A DNA stretch of 64,000 nt, from NCBI GenBank assembly GCA_005217565.1, contig SJCO01000005.1, forward strand, positions 248,001 to 312,000, written 5' to 3'. The translations under genes were made by a program, and so were the position numbers. This document shows, in pieces, positions 18,834 through 29,210 of this stretch. This DNA comes from Puteibacter caeruleilacunae (lineage in GTDB: Bacteria > Bacteroidota > Bacteroidia > Bacteroidales > Prolixibacteraceae). The notes under the pieces are model-generated. The model was not told the origin of the DNA. It searched no databases and saw only the letters and a list, made by a program, of their open reading frames with translations. Every line of letters starts with the position of its first letter. Position 1 is the first letter of the stretch.

Positions 18834-20615
18834 ATGAGTAATAAGCAAGTGTCGTTATTCGTGCGTTTTCATAAGTGGCGCCTTAAGAATTTTAGTGAGA
18901 AGGGTTTTGTGATGATCCTAAGTGCTGTTATCGGTATTGTTGCAGGATTTGCTGCAGTTATTATCAAGAACTCTGTTCACTTCATTCAATATCTTGTTCA
19001 TCGGTTGGTGGATGATGAATTACAGAATTATATATACTTTATCCTTCCGGTAATTGGTATTTTGTTAGCCGTTTTGGTGATTAAGTATGTAATTAAACTA
19101 CCAGTGCGACATGGTATTCCTAATGTGCTACATAGTATATCTAAACGAAGAGGTCAGTTGAGTAAACACAATATGTTTTCATCAATTGTAACCAGTGCTT
19201 TTACAGTTGGATGTGGTGGATCGGTAGGTCTGGAGGGACCAACGGTTGCGACTGGTGCAGCTTATGGTGCTTTTATTAGTCGTTTTTTACGACTAGACTA
19301 CAAATATGTAACATTGATGCTTGCTTGTGCATGTGCAGGAGCCATGGCTGCTATCTTTAAGGCCCCTATTGCAGCAATTGTTTTTGCTGTAGAGGTGATC
19401 ATGATTGATCTGACAACATTATCTCTTGTACCATTATTACTCGCATCAGCCTCTGCGGTGTTGACTTCTTATTTTTTCTTGGGACAAGATGTTCTTTATC
19501 CTTTTCAGGTGGTTGATACTTTTGAGTTAGATGATCTTCCATTTTATATTGCTCTGGGTATTGTAGCAGGGCTTATTTCGGCATATTTTGCTAAGATATA
19601 CCACTTTATACATGATAAGTTCGAAAAGATTAGCAGTGGAAGAATGCGTCTGCTTATTGGTGGCTTGTCGTTAGGTATTCTGTTGTTCTTTTTCCCTGCG
19701 CTTTATGGAGAGGGGTATGAATCAATTAATGCATGCCTGGCTGGTGATTTTAATTATCTGCATGATCACACCTTCTTTGGAGCTTTTACTACGAGTCAGT
19801 GGGTGATTATAGGATTAATGCTTGCAGTTATCTTGCTTAAAGTTGTTGCTGCGTCGTTAACCTTTGGTGCTGGAGGAGTAGGAGGTATATTTGCTCCAAC
19901 CTTGTTTATGGGAGTGAATACGGGTATGGTGTTTGCTTTAGTCGTTAATCAGCTCGGAATTCGCAACCTTAACGAAAATAATTTTGCCTTGATTGGTATG
20001 GCTGGATTGATTGCAGGTGTACTGCATGCTCCTTTAACGGGTATATTCCTGATTGCAGATATCTCTGGAGGATATCAAATGTTCGTTCCACTTATGGTAA
20101 CAGCAACTTTTTCATACATGACTGTTAAGGTGTTTATTCCTGAATCGGTATATCACTTCCAGTTATCAAAGCGTAAAGAATTATTTACCCATCATAAAGA
20201 TATTTCCACCTTGCGTATGATGGAAGCTAAGCGTTTAATTGAGACCGATTTCGTAACATTATCTCCTGATGCTAATCTTGGAGATTTGACAAAAGCGATA
20301 TCTGAAGCTCATCGTAATTTGTTTCCTGTAGTTGATGAAAATGGCAAGTTGCATGGGATGATTAAAATGGTGGATGTAAGAAAATTGATTTTTAAACCTG
20401 AGCTGTATGATAAGATTATGGTAAAGGATTTGATGTATATGCCAGAATATTTCATTTCACCAGAAGACTCGATGGAGGTTGTGGCAGAAAAATTCGAATC
20501 AAGTGGCCGTTTTAATCTTGCAGTAATCCATGATGGCAAATATCTAGGCTTTATATCTCGGGCTAAGGTATTTACATCTTATCGAAGAATTGTGCGACAT
20601 TTTTCACATGATTAG
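18834..20615 (+). CDS. ClC-type chloride channel/transporter with CBS pair (first paralogue)
   Basis: A 593-residue membrane protein with the ClC fold over about 20-440 and two CBS domains at the C-terminus (about 465-590). Filter motifs are HGIPNVLHSI (GSGIP-like region), GGSVGLEGPTV, whose Glu is the external gating residue (E148 in E. coli ClC-ec1), and GAGGVGGIFAPTLFMG. The residue matching internal proton Glu203 appears to be Val in FAVEVIM, as in ClC channels, so coupling is uncertain. A second, diverged copy follows 99 bp later in the same direction. Confidence 0.92.
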   Translation: MSNKQVSLFVRFHKWRLKNFSEKGFVMILSAVIGIVAGFAAVIIKNSVHFIQYLVHRLVDDELQNYIYFILPVIGILLAVLVIKYVIKLPVRHGIPNVLHSISKRRGQLSKHNMFSSIVTSAFTVGCGGSVGLEGPTVATGAAYGAFISRFLRLDYKYVTLMLACACAGAMAAIFKAPIAAIVFAVEVIMIDLTTLSLVPLLLASASAVLTSYFFLGQDVLYPFQVVDTFELDDLPFYIALGIVAGLISAYFAKIYHFIHDKFEKISSGRMRLLIGGLSLGILLFFFPALYGEGYESINACLAGDFNYLHDHTFFGAFTTSQWVIIGLMLAVILLKVVAASLTFGAGGVGGIFAPTLFMGVNTGMVFALVVNQLGIRNLNENNFALIGMAGLIAGVLHAPLTGIFLIADISGGYQMFVPLMVTATFSYMTVKVFIPESVYHFQLSKRKELFTHHKDISTLRMMEAKRLIETDFVTLSPDANLGDLTKAISEAHRNLFPVVDENGKLHGMIKMVDVRKLIFKPELYDKIMVKDLMYMPEYFISPEDSMEVVAEKFESSGRFNLAVIHDGKYLGFISRAKVFTSYRRIVRHFSHD

Positions 20616-20714
20616 CGGAGCGTAAAGTTTTGGTTAAATAGCGTAAGAAAATTGAAAAATACGATTCGTCGGTAGTTCGGGTAGCTATACATTTGCACGC
20701 GAAAATTTGTATTG

Positions 20715-22496
20715 ATGAAACGAAAAGTATTTGATTTACTCTCTCAGTTTATCGATTGGAGAGTAAGACGCATCCCCGAACGACGATTCCTGTATGTGTT
20801 GAGTTTAGTGATAGGTATAGTTAGTGGAGCTGCTGCGATTCTTTTAAAGAACGCGATTCATGCTACAGGACATTACCTAACGCATAGATTGCCTATTGAC
20901 AGTCAGAGTTATTGGTTTCTGGCATTCCCGCTGGTTGGTATCCTGTTAACGGTTGTGTTTGTTCGGTATTTTGTGAAGGACAATATCGGACATGGTGTAG
21001 CACGTATTCTGTATGCTATTAGTCGTAAGAATAGTACCATTAAACCGCATAACAATTATACTTCAATTATTGGTTCTACGATGACCATTGGTTTTGGAGG
21101 ATCAGTAGGGGCCGAGGCGCCGATCGTGTTGACAGGAGCTTCTATCGGATCGAACCTTGCGCGTATTATGCGTTTGAATTATAGGGCTATAACCTTGATG
21201 GTTGGATGTGGTGCAGCAGGTGCTATTGGTGGTATTTTTAAAGCCCCACTAGCTGGATTACTATTTACTCTTGAGGTTTTAATGCTAGACTTGACAATCA
21301 GTTCAATTATCCCATTATTGATTTCATCTGTTACGGCTGCATCCCTTGCGTACTTCTTTATGGGCGATGATGTATTGATGAAATTCACACTTCAGGACTC
21401 ATTCGATCTTTCAAATATTCCTTTTTATATTCTTTTGGGTATTTTATGTGGATTTATCGCTTTGTATTTTACCCGTGCAACTATGTGGGTGGAGAAGAAA
21501 ATAGGTAAGGTTAAATCTCCATGGTTTAAATTGAGCCTGGGAGGTTTGATTCTGGGGATATTAATCTTCTTCTTTCCATCATTATGGGGAGAGGGATACC
21601 AAACGATTATCAATATATTTAATGGACAAGGTCACGATATCTTAAATAACTCAATCTTTTATGGATTGCAGTCTAAACCATTTGTGTTCATCTTAATTCT
21701 GATAGCCATTTTATTCTTTAAGGTTATTGCTATGGCTATAACTACTGGAAGTGGAGGTGTTGGAGGTATTTTTGCACCAACCCTGTTTATGGGAGCAGTA
21801 TCTGGATATTTCCTTTCATATGGAATCAACATCTTCTCGGATACTGGTCTACCTGAATCTCATTTTGCATTGGCAGGTATGAGTGGAATGATGGCAGGCG
21901 TTATGCATGCGCCCATGACTGCTATTTTCTTGATTGCTGAGATAACAGGTGGATATGTGATGTTTATTCCTTTGATGATTACTGCAACAACGGCCTTTCT
22001 TACCATCATGTGGTTTGAGCCACATTCTATTTATACAAAACGATTGGCTCAGCGAGGAGAGTTGATTACGCATAACAAAGACAAAGCAGTATTGACGCTG
22101 TTGAAGATCAATGATGTAATTGAAAAAGATCTGCTAACCACAACGCCTGATGCTACGTTGGGAGAATTGGTAAAAACAGTGGCTAAGTCGAAGCGTAATA
22201 TCTTCCCGGTACTTGACGAGAATAATTGTCTGAAAGGAATTGTATTACTCGACGATATTCGTAACGTGATGTTTAATGCCGAGATGTATGAGTGTACGCA
22301 TGTTCATGATTTGATGATATCACCTCCGGAGATTGTAAACCCCAATGATCCAATGAATGTGGTGATGCGTAAATTTAAGCGATCAAATGCATGGAATCTT
22401 CCAGTTGTAGACGATGAGCAATATGTGGGGTTTGTATCTAAATCGAAGATATTTAACGCTTATCGAAATGTGCTGGTAGATGTATCAGATGAATAA
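20715..22496 (+). CDS. ClC-type chloride channel/transporter with CBS pair (second paralogue)
   Basis: A 593-residue paralogue of the preceding gene with the same layout: ClC core (about 20-440) and a CBS pair. The gating region reads GGSVGAEAPIV: Glu is kept but the GxEGP Gly is Ala. GSGGVGGIFAPTLFMG is retained. FTLEVLM again places Val at the internal proton-Glu site. Start ATG 20715 is preferred to the TTG three bases upstream. The differing gating motif suggests a duplication followed by specialisation rather than a simple dosage pair. Confidence 0.92.
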   Translation: MKRKVFDLLSQFIDWRVRRIPERRFLYVLSLVIGIVSGAAAILLKNAIHATGHYLTHRLPIDSQSYWFLAFPLVGILLTVVFVRYFVKDNIGHGVARILYAISRKNSTIKPHNNYTSIIGSTMTIGFGGSVGAEAPIVLTGASIGSNLARIMRLNYRAITLMVGCGAAGAIGGIFKAPLAGLLFTLEVLMLDLTISSIIPLLISSVTAASLAYFFMGDDVLMKFTLQDSFDLSNIPFYILLGILCGFIALYFTRATMWVEKKIGKVKSPWFKLSLGGLILGILIFFFPSLWGEGYQTIINIFNGQGHDILNNSIFYGLQSKPFVFILILIAILFFKVIAMAITTGSGGVGGIFAPTLFMGAVSGYFLSYGINIFSDTGLPESHFALAGMSGMMAGVMHAPMTAIFLIAEITGGYVMFIPLMITATTAFLTIMWFEPHSIYTKRLAQRGELITHNKDKAVLTLLKINDVIEKDLLTTTPDATLGELVKTVAKSKRNIFPVLDENNCLKGIVLLDDIRNVMFNAEMYECTHVHDLMISPPEIVNPNDPMNVVMRKFKRSNAWNLPVVDDEQYVGFVSKSKIFNAYRNVLVDVSDE

Positions 22497-22510
22497 AAGG
22501 AAAGGTATAA

Positions 22511-22915
22511 CTATTTCTCCGTTAATAATGGATAGTTATAGGTATACATTCCAATAAAAATAATAGTTACAATTGTTCCTGGAACTGAAGTGTATGCTTT
22601 ACTAAGCATAAGGTGTGGGGAAATAACTAACGAAAGTTGGGCAATTATATACAAGTAATAGCCCAGCTTTTTTCTTTTATATAGCAGCGATACACCCCAA
22701 AAAGAGATGACGTTTAGAGTCAGGAGTATTGCAAAGAAGAATGAAGGAACATCAAGCCATTGTCCATTGTAGGCATAAGTGGTTATAAATTGCATAACTT
22801 TTTCATGAAATAGCAGGCAAAAGAGGTAGAGAATAATAAATATTCCACTCCCAAGAAAACTTAGTCGGCATGCCGACTGATGAAATTTAAGACGATTGGA
22901 ATTGTGTTCTTGCAT
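22511..22915 (-). CDS. Small four-helix membrane protein of unknown function
   Basis: A 134-residue protein with four hydrophobic segments (about 18-38, 55-76, 84-102 and 107-127) and short charged loops (YKRKKLGYY). I recognise no family. It is transcribed toward the ClC pair and is separated from glyA by an AT-rich divergent region. Composition and codon use are like its neighbours, so it is probably a real gene. Confidence 0.6.
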   Translation of the reverse strand: MQEHNSNRLKFHQSACRLSFLGSGIFIILYLFCLLFHEKVMQFITTYAYNGQWLDVPSFFFAILLTLNVISFWGVSLLYKRKKLGYYLYIIAQLSLVISPHLMLSKAYTSVPGTIVTIIFIGMYTYNYPLLTEK

Positions 22916-23050
22916 CTTTCGTTATAAATAAAACCGTTTTGCAAATAATTGTCTTCGATTATTTAATAAATATAGGAAGATTATTGTTTGGTTACGGTAC
23001 AATGAACAGAATATGTAAATTATTGCGAAAAACAGGTAAAATGTGAAGGG

Positions 23051-23212
23051 TGTCATTATTGATGACAGAAAAAAGTATTACTTTTGGTCCTCTCAGACCA
23101 ACAGGTTGTGGCAAAAACACGTTTTTAGGACGGTTGGAGGCCATTTTTTGAGGGTTTGAAGATTAATTTTAATGATACAATTACATCCATCAAATATAAA
23201 ATTTAAGAACTG
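23051..23212 (+). promoter_or_regulatory. glyA promoter and structured leader
   Basis: TACTTTTG at 23079-23086 is an exact TAnnTTTG match, with a TTG at 23059-23061. The leader of about 115 nt contains GACCAAC pairing with GTTGG, and an inner AAAAACacGTTTTT hairpin. It does not match a riboswitch class I can name. Confidence 0.4.
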
Positions 23213-24493
23213 ATGAATAGAGATTTAAAAGTATTCGAGATCATCGAAAAAGAGCGTCAGCGTCAGTTGAGCGGTATCGAGTTAATCGCTTCAGAGAACT
23301 TCGTGAGCGAGCAAGTTATGGAAGCGATGGGATCGGTTATGACTAACAAATATGCAGAAGGATATCCAGGTAAGAGATATTACGGAGGATGTCAGTTTGT
23401 AGATTTAACTGAGCAAATGGCTATTGATCGTATCAAAGAGCTATATGGTTGTGAATATGCGAATGTTCAGCCTCACTCAGGTGCTCAGGCTAATGCAGCT
23501 GTTTTAAGCGTTGTATTGGAGCCAGGGGATAAATTTTTAGGTCTTGATTTATCACATGGAGGTCACTTGTCACACGGTTCACCTGTGAATTCATCAGGTA
23601 TTTTATATGAGCCAATTGCGTATCACGTAAAAGAGGATACCGGATTGGTTGACTACGACGAAATGGAAGCATTGGCATTGGAGCACAAGCCTAAGCTTAT
23701 CATTGGTGGAGCATCTGCTTATTCAAGAGAATGGGACTATGCTCGTATGAGAAAAATTGCTGATGAAGTTGGTGCTATTTTCATGGTTGATATGGCTCAC
23801 CCTGCAGGTCTTATTGCTGCTGGTTTGCTTGATAATCCATGTAACTATGCTCATATCGTAACTTCTACAACACATAAAACACTTCGCGGACCACGTGGAG
23901 GTATTATCTTGATGAAAGAAGATTTCGAGAACCCATGGGGAATCAAAACTCCAAAAGGAGTTGTTAAGATGATGTCTCAGGTACTTGATTTTGCTGTATT
24001 CCCAGGAATGCAGGGAGGTCCTTTAGAGCACGTTATTGCTGCTAAAGCTGTTGCTTTCGGAGAGGCTCTTGATCCATCATATAAAGTATATCAATCACAA
24101 GTTCAGAAGAATGCAGCTGTTATGGCTCAGGCATTTGTTGATCATGGTTATAAGGTAATCTCTGGTGGTACTGACAACCACTCTATGTTGATTGACCTTC
24201 GTACTAAGTATCCTGAAATAACTGGTAAGAAAGTAGAAAATACTTTGGTATTGGCTGATATCACTATTAACAAGAACATGGTACCATTCGATACTCGTTC
24301 TCCATTCTCTACTTCTGGTCTTCGTGTTGGAACTTCAGCTATCACTACTCGTGGTTTGAAAGAAGATTCAATGCCAGCTATTGTTGAAATGATCGACACT
24401 GTTATTGCGAATCCAGAAGATGAAGCAGTTATTAAGAGTGTTCGTGAGAAAGTAAATGAAATGATGAAAGACTACCCATTGTTTGCATGGTAA
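23213..24493 (+). CDS. glyA: Serine hydroxymethyltransferase
   Basis: PLP enzyme interconverting serine and glycine with transfer of the one-carbon unit to tetrahydrofolate. The 426 residues begin with the typical [10 protein letters not shown] segment. [13 protein letters not shown] and [13 protein letters not shown] (the latter with the PLP Lys) are diagnostic. Length and order match bacterial GlyA. It is a single gene with its own promoter and terminator; a stem-loop array (copy C) follows the terminator. Confidence 0.97.
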   Translation: MNRDLKVFEIIEKERQRQLSGIELIASENFVSEQVMEAMGSVMTNKYAEGYPGKRYYGGCQFVDLTEQMAIDRIKELYGCEYANVQPHSGAQANAAVLSVVLEPGDKFLGLDLSHGGHLSHGSPVNSSGILYEPIAYHVKEDTGLVDYDEMEALALEHKPKLIIGGASAYSREWDYARMRKIADEVGAIFMVDMAHPAGLIAAGLLDNPCNYAHIVTSTTHKTLRGPRGGIILMKEDFENPWGIKTPKGVVKMMSQVLDFAVFPGMQGGPLEHVIAAKAVAFGEALDPSYKVYQSQVQKNAAVMAQAFVDHGYKVISGGTDNHSMLIDLRTKYPEITGKKVENTLVLADITINKNMVPFDTRSPFSTSGLRVGTSAITTRGLKEDSMPAIVEMIDTVIANPEDEAVIKSVREKVNEMMKDYPLFAW

Positions 24494-24518
24494 TCTAACT
24501 CAGAACAATATTTTCAAA

Positions 24519-24548
24519 GGCTATTCTTAACGGGATAGCCTTTTTTTT
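24519..24548 (+). terminator. glyA terminator
   Basis: GGCTATTC-ttaacg-GGATAGCC (one G-U pair) followed by eight T. Confidence 0.92.
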
Positions 24549-24587
24549 GTTTTACTCTCCAACCGGAAGGCTTCTCATTTTATGGTT

Positions 24588-24900
24588 GTCCTGCCGGACG
24601 GGCCTTCATTTTTTGTTTGCCCCAAAAACGAAGCAAAAGGGTCAAGGCTGTCTGAACAAAATAATCGATTTATTGTGGTTGGTAAGTTCGAGTTTGTCCT
24701 CAAGCCGAACGGGCTCTTCATTTTTGTCTTGCCCCAAAAACGAAGCAAAAAGTCAAGGCTGCCTGAAAAAAGTAATCGATTTATTACGGTTGCTAAGTTC
24801 GGCTGGGTGATCTTCGAACTCCGTTCTCAGCTTCCCAGTCTCTCTAACCAACCGCTGCTATATCAATCACGTTTTTTCAGGAGGCCGATTCGCGTGCGAA
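24588..24900 (+). repeat. Dispersed stem-loop element, copy C with duplicated left arm
   Basis: Two successive 5' units, 24588-24695 (CCTGCCGGACGGG start) and 24697 onward, precede one complete hairpin. Arms GCCTGAAAAAAGTAATCG (24761 onward) and GTTTTTTCAGGAGGCC (871-886) close it; CTGGG (24803-24807)/CCCAG and GAAC-tcc-GTTC form the tip. A decayed third 5' unit may lie at 24558-24580. The overlapping open frames are by-products of the repeat. Confidence 0.85.
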
Positions 24901-25428
24901 GGTCTGAAGGATTGAAGCTCTTTTGATCTTTCGGAGGAGGTTGATAGAGGGCTGATGCATTAGCTATATTTCGTAATAAAATCTCTGTGCTTCTTTGAGT
25001 CCTTCTTTGTGGTTAAAATCTTATCACTAGAGCATCTAGAAATCAGGAGTATAATGCCAGGTTTTAACCTGATGGTTTGGAGTGTGATTCCCTCCTAATT
25101 CTCCGGGTTAAAGCTAAGGAGTAGTACCCTTTGTACACCACAACTTGAAACCGTGAGGCAATAGCCGAACTATAAAATTCTAAAATGTGTTCCTTAACAT
25201 CGAAACTTTTTCGTTTCTGCATTTGTTAAGTCTGTAAATTTACTAGGCAACTGAGGATATTTGAGAATTGTAAGGAGGTTGAAAGTTTTACGAAATTTGA
25301 TACACTATTTTCTATTAATACTATCTAAGCCTAAATAGCAGATGGTAATTATTGAAAATCCCGCAATGTTTGAAGCTTCGGTAACCTATTAACAAAAATG
25401 AACTTCTAATAAGAATCAGTAAAATTAA
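24901..25428. repeat. Outer repeat module after copy C and sucC upstream region
   Basis: No gene. GATGCATTAGC, CTCTGTGCTTCTTTGAGT and GTGGTTAAAA (about 24955-25018) match the reverse strand of 650-720. The rest up to sucC is unremarkable AT-rich sequence, with a small hairpin CGAAACTTTTTCGTTTC at about 25201. Confidence 0.45.
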
Positions 25429-25434
25429 ATGCTT

Positions 25435-26580
25435 ATGAAAATCCATGAATATCAGGCAAGAGAACTATTTACTAAATACAAAATCCCCGTAAACACTGGT
25501 AGGGTTTGTTATACAGTAGAAGAAGTTGCAGAGACATTCGACGAGTTTAATCAACTTGTTGTAATTAAAGCTCAAGTTCATGTTGGTGGTCGTGGAAAGG
25601 CTGGAGGTGTTAAGCTTGCAGCAACACGCGAGAAGGCGATAGAGGCCGGAAGGAATATCTTGGGAATGGAAATCAAAGGAATCAAAGTTGAAAAGGTTTT
25701 GGTTGCCCGAGCTGCTGACATTGAGAAAGAATATTACGTAGGACTAATCAATGATAGAAACTCTAAATCCGTCGTATTGATGGTTAGTAAAGAGGGGGGA
25801 GTAGAGATTGAGGAGGTAGCAAAGAATACTCCTGAGTTGATTCATAAATTCGTTATTGATCCTCAGTTGGGGCTACAACCTTATCAGGCCCGTGAAGCTG
25901 CTTTTAAGCTGTTTGATGATATCAAGCAAGTGAGACAAGCTGCTGACATTATGGTTAAATTATATCAGCTATACGTAGATACCGATTCTACGCTTGCTGA
26001 AGTAAATCCTATGGTACTTACTCCTGATAAACAGGTGCTTGCTATCGATGGAAAAATGAACTTTGACGACAATGCGCTTTATCGACAAAAAGAAATTGAA
26101 GAGATGCGTGAGGTTGATGAGGATGAAATGAAGGAAATTGAGGCAAAATCAAAAGGATTCAGCTATGTGAAGCTGGATGGAAACATTGGTTGTATGGTTA
26201 ATGGTGCCGGACTAGCTATGGCCACAATGGATATGATAAATCTTTATGGTGGAGAGCCAGCAAACTTCCTTGATATTGGTGGTAGTTCAAATCCTCAGAA
26301 GGTAATTGAAGCAATGAATTTATTGGTTAGCGATAAAAACGTTAAGGCTGTAATGATTAACATCTTCGGAGGTATTACCCGTTGTGATGATGTTGCTAAG
26401 GGATTAATTGAAGCCATGTCACAAATCGAAACCGATGTTCCTGTTGTTGTGCGACTAACTGGTACAAATGAAGTTGAAGGTAGAGAGATCTTGAAAGGAT
26501 CGAAATTCTATCCTGCTGAAACAATGAGTGAGGCAGCTCGTAAGGCCATTGAACTAACTCAAAAGGTTCATGCCGACTAG
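25435..26580 (+). CDS. sucC: Succinyl-CoA synthetase, beta subunit
   Basis: Nucleotide-binding subunit of the ADP- or GDP-forming ligase that interconverts succinyl-CoA and succinate with substrate-level phosphorylation. The 381 residues begin MKIHEYQARELF, then an ATP-grasp domain (VVIKAQVHVGGRGKAGGVKLA; LAEVNPMVL; IDGKMNFDDNAL) and a CoA-ligase-like C-terminal domain (NGAGLAMATMDMINLYGG, NIFGGITRCDDVA). Start 25435 matches the family better than the ATG six bases upstream. sucD follows after 36 bp in one operon. Confidence 0.96.
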   Translation: MKIHEYQARELFTKYKIPVNTGRVCYTVEEVAETFDEFNQLVVIKAQVHVGGRGKAGGVKLAATREKAIEAGRNILGMEIKGIKVEKVLVARAADIEKEYYVGLINDRNSKSVVLMVSKEGGVEIEEVAKNTPELIHKFVIDPQLGLQPYQAREAAFKLFDDIKQVRQAADIMVKLYQLYVDTDSTLAEVNPMVLTPDKQVLAIDGKMNFDDNALYRQKEIEEMREVDEDEMKEIEAKSKGFSYVKLDGNIGCMVNGAGLAMATMDMINLYGGEPANFLDIGGSSNPQKVIEAMNLLVSDKNVKAVMINIFGGITRCDDVAKGLIEAMSQIETDVPVVVRLTGTNEVEGREILKGSKFYPAETMSEAARKAIELTQKVHAD

Positions 26581-26616
26581 AACCAATGAAGAATAATTAA
26601 CCTTAAAATTGACATT

Positions 26617-27483
26617 ATGAGTATCCTTATAGACAATAATACAAAACTGATAGTACAAGGTATAACAGGCCGGGATGGTAGTTTCCATGCTCAGCGCATG
26701 AAAGAACACGGAACCAAAGTTGTAGGAGGTGTTTCTCCTGGTAAGGGAGGATCACAGGTTGGTGACATTCCTGTGTTTAATACCGTAAAGGAGGCTGTTA
26801 AAGAAACCGGTGCGAATACTTCAGTAATCTTTGTTCCTGCGCCATTTGCACAGGATGCTATGCTTGAGGCTGCAGATGCTGGTCTTGAACTTGTGATTAC
26901 TATTACAGAAGGTGTTCCAACAAACGATGTAATTAATTCGTTGCCAGTGTTGACTAAGAACGGAACCAATATGATTGGACCTAACTGTCCTGGTTTGATT
27001 TCTCCTGGGAAGAGTATGATTGGTATTATGCCTCCAAATATTTTCTCAGAAGGAAATGTAGGACTTATTAGTCGTAGTGGAACATTAACTTATGAGGTGG
27101 TAAATCATCTGACTAAAAATGGCTTAGGGCAGACTACCTGTATTGGTATTGGTGGTGATCCAGTTGCAGGATTATATTTCATCGACCTGTTAGAGCGTTT
27201 TGAGAAAGATCCTGAAACCAAAGCAATTGTGGTGATAGGAGAGATCGGTGGTGATGCCGAAGAGCGTGCTGCTCAGTTTATAAAAGATCATGTGACAAAA
27301 CCAGTGGTGGCATTTATCGCAGGACAGACAGCTCCTCCAGGAAAACGGATGGGACATGCTGGTGCGATTATCTCAAGTGGAGCAGGTACTGCAGAAGAGA
27401 AGATTGCGGCCTTTGAAGCGGCAGGTGTTGCTGTAGCTAAGGAACCGTCAGAAATTCCAGGCTTAATCAAAGCAAGATTATAA
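26617..27483 (+). CDS. sucD: Succinyl-CoA synthetase, alpha subunit
   Basis: CoA-binding subunit carrying the phosphorylated histidine. The 288 residues start with the CoA-binding Rossmann domain ([25 protein letters not shown]). [13 protein letters not shown] and [17 protein letters not shown] follow; the His in GHAGAI is the phospho-acceptor. It is co-transcribed with sucC and ends at a strong terminator. Confidence 0.97.
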   Translation: MSILIDNNTKLIVQGITGRDGSFHAQRMKEHGTKVVGGVSPGKGGSQVGDIPVFNTVKEAVKETGANTSVIFVPAPFAQDAMLEAADAGLELVITITEGVPTNDVINSLPVLTKNGTNMIGPNCPGLISPGKSMIGIMPPNIFSEGNVGLISRSGTLTYEVVNHLTKNGLGQTTCIGIGGDPVAGLYFIDLLERFEKDPETKAIVVIGEIGGDAEERAAQFIKDHVTKPVVAFIAGQTAPPGKRMGHAGAIISSGAGTAEEKIAAFEAAGVAVAKEPSEIPGLIKARL

Positions 27484-27489
27484 AAAACA

Positions 27490-27525
27490 GACTCCCGGAA
27501 AACAATCGCTTTCCGGGAGTTTTAT
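27490..27525 (+). terminator. sucCD terminator
   Basis: ACTCCCGGAAA (27491-27501) pairs perfectly with TTTCCGGGAGT (27510-27520), followed by a T-rich run. Confidence 0.92.
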
Positions 27526-27598
27526 TTTTAGATTATTGAATCTTTACATTACGTGATCATATGATTCCATTATTGTAAGAACCATTGGATTATAGATT

Positions 27599-28279
27599 CT
27601 ACTTTGCAACATTCATTTCAAAAACCTGCTCAAAGTACTTAACCAATTTTTCCTTTTCCTCTTCAATGTTTAGCTTTTTACCGATCTCTTTTTCTACAGA
27701 TGTGACACCTCGGTCGGTAAAACCACATGGATTAATGTAATCGTAGTATTTTAAATCAGTGTTGATGTTTAAAGCAAAGCCATGCATGGTAACATATCTG
27801 CTTCCTTTTGTTCCAATGGCACAAATTTTACGAGACATAGCACCTTCGCCTAGCCAAACACCAGTAGCTCCATCCGAACGATGAGATTCAATCCCATATT
27901 CCTGTTTTAAATATTGGATAACAACCTCTTCCAGTCGATCTATATACTCCTTGTAATACATGTTAAAGTGCTCAAGATCAAGGATCGGATACCCAACAAT
28001 TTGTCCGGGACCATGATAAGTGATGTCACCGCCTCTATTAACCTTGTAATACGTAGCTTTTATTTGTTTTAGCAGATTTTCAGCGATTAATAGATTCGTT
28101 TGATCGCCACTCTTACCCAATGTATAAACGTGTGGATGCTCAACAAATATTAAAGTATTAGAGGTTGGTTGTTTCTCTTTCTTACGTTTGAGTTGAAGGT
28201 TGAAAATCTCTTCCTGTTTATCCCAGGCTTCCTGATAATCCAAAACTCCCCAATCGGTATATTCTACGTCTATAGCCAT
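27599..28279 (-). CDS. lipB: Octanoyl-[acyl-carrier-protein]:protein transferase
   Basis: Transfers octanoate from acyl carrier protein to lipoyl domains of 2-oxoacid dehydrogenases and glycine cleavage H protein. The 226 residues carry the LipB signatures VEHPHVYTLGKSGD, RGGDITYHGPGQIVGYP, KICAIGTKGSRYVTMHGFALN and the catalytic Cys in NPCG. It lies 5 bp downstream of lipA in one operon; LipA then inserts sulfur into its product. Confidence 0.95.
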   Translation of the reverse strand: MAIDVEYTDWGVLDYQEAWDKQEEIFNLQLKRKKEKQPTSNTLIFVEHPHVYTLGKSGDQTNLLIAENLLKQIKATYYKVNRGGDITYHGPGQIVGYPILDLEHFNMYYKEYIDRLEEVVIQYLKQEYGIESHRSDGATGVWLGEGAMSRKICAIGTKGSRYVTMHGFALNINTDLKYYDYINPCGFTDRGVTSVEKEIGKKLNIEEEKEKLVKYFEQVFEMNVAK

Positions 28280-28284
28280 AACTC

Positions 28285-29127
28285 TTATATTTGTTTTTCT
28301 GCATGATAAGATGAGCGTACCAAAGGTGCACTCTCAACAAACTTAAATCCTTTTTCAAGGGCTACTTGCTTATACTTCTCAAACTCCTCAGGAGTAACAT
28401 ATTTCTCTACAGGAAGATGCTTTAATGATGGCTGTAGATACTGCCCAATTGTCAGAATATTACAATTAACCGCCAAAAGATCATCCATGCACTGATATAT
28501 TTCCTCCTCAGTCTCACCTAATCCCAGCATTATACCTGATTTAGCGTTAATCCCATTCTCGCTAAGGTATCTTATCACCTCAAGACTTGTTCTGTATTTT
28601 GCCCTTGATCTAACTTGTGGTGTTAGTCTTTCCACTGTTTCAAGATTATGCGAAACAATCTCAGGCTTAACTTTTACTATCAAATCTAACAATTCATGAT
28701 CAGCGTCAAAATCAGGGATAAGAGTTTCCATGGTTGTATTAGGATTAACCTCGCGAACGGTTTCAACAACCTTAGCCCAAAATCCAGCTCCTTTATCTTC
28801 AAGATCATCCCGGTCGACCGAAGTGATTACGGCATGTTTTAATTGCATGAGCTTAATTGATCGTGCTAATTTGATTGGCTCGTTTTCATCAACCGGCAAT
28901 GGTCGGCCTGTTTTTACATTACAGAATTTGCACGAACGTGTACAAATATCTCCCAGAATCATAAACGTTGCCGTTCCATTTCCCCAGCATTCTCCCATAT
29001 TTGGACATTTCCCGCTTGAACATATGGTGTGAAGACCGTGAGTTTGAACAATTTGATTTACTTTCTTGTAATCTTCCCCTTCAGGAAGTCTTATTTTTAA
29101 CCACTCTGGTTTTCTTTTTATTCTCAT
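28285..29127 (-). CDS. lipA: Lipoyl synthase (radical SAM)
   Basis: Radical SAM enzyme inserting two sulfurs into protein-bound octanoate. From ATG 29127 (MRIKRKPEWLKIRLP) it has 280 residues. The auxiliary cluster motif is C-x4-C-x5-C (CSSGKCPNMGECW) and the radical SAM motif CTRSCKFC. The open frame runs 93 bp further upstream, but that extension is low-complexity and enters a terminator hairpin, so it is rejected. lipB follows at 5 bp. A candidate small RNA unit ends upstream. Confidence 0.95.
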   Translation of the reverse strand: MRIKRKPEWLKIRLPEGEDYKKVNQIVQTHGLHTICSSGKCPNMGECWGNGTATFMILGDICTRSCKFCNVKTGRPLPVDENEPIKLARSIKLMQLKHAVITSVDRDDLEDKGAGFWAKVVETVREVNPNTTMETLIPDFDADHELLDLIVKVKPEIVSHNLETVERLTPQVRSRAKYRTSLEVIRYLSENGINAKSGIMLGLGETEEEIYQCMDDLLAVNCNILTIGQYLQPSLKHLPVEKYVTPEEFEKYKQVALEKGFKFVESAPLVRSSYHAEKQI

Positions 29128-29210
29128 GTTCTCAAAAGTTAGGAGTCGAAAGGTAGAAAAAAAGAATATTAAAAAAGCTGATTTTTCTGAGGGATTGTAA
29201 GTAGGTATAA

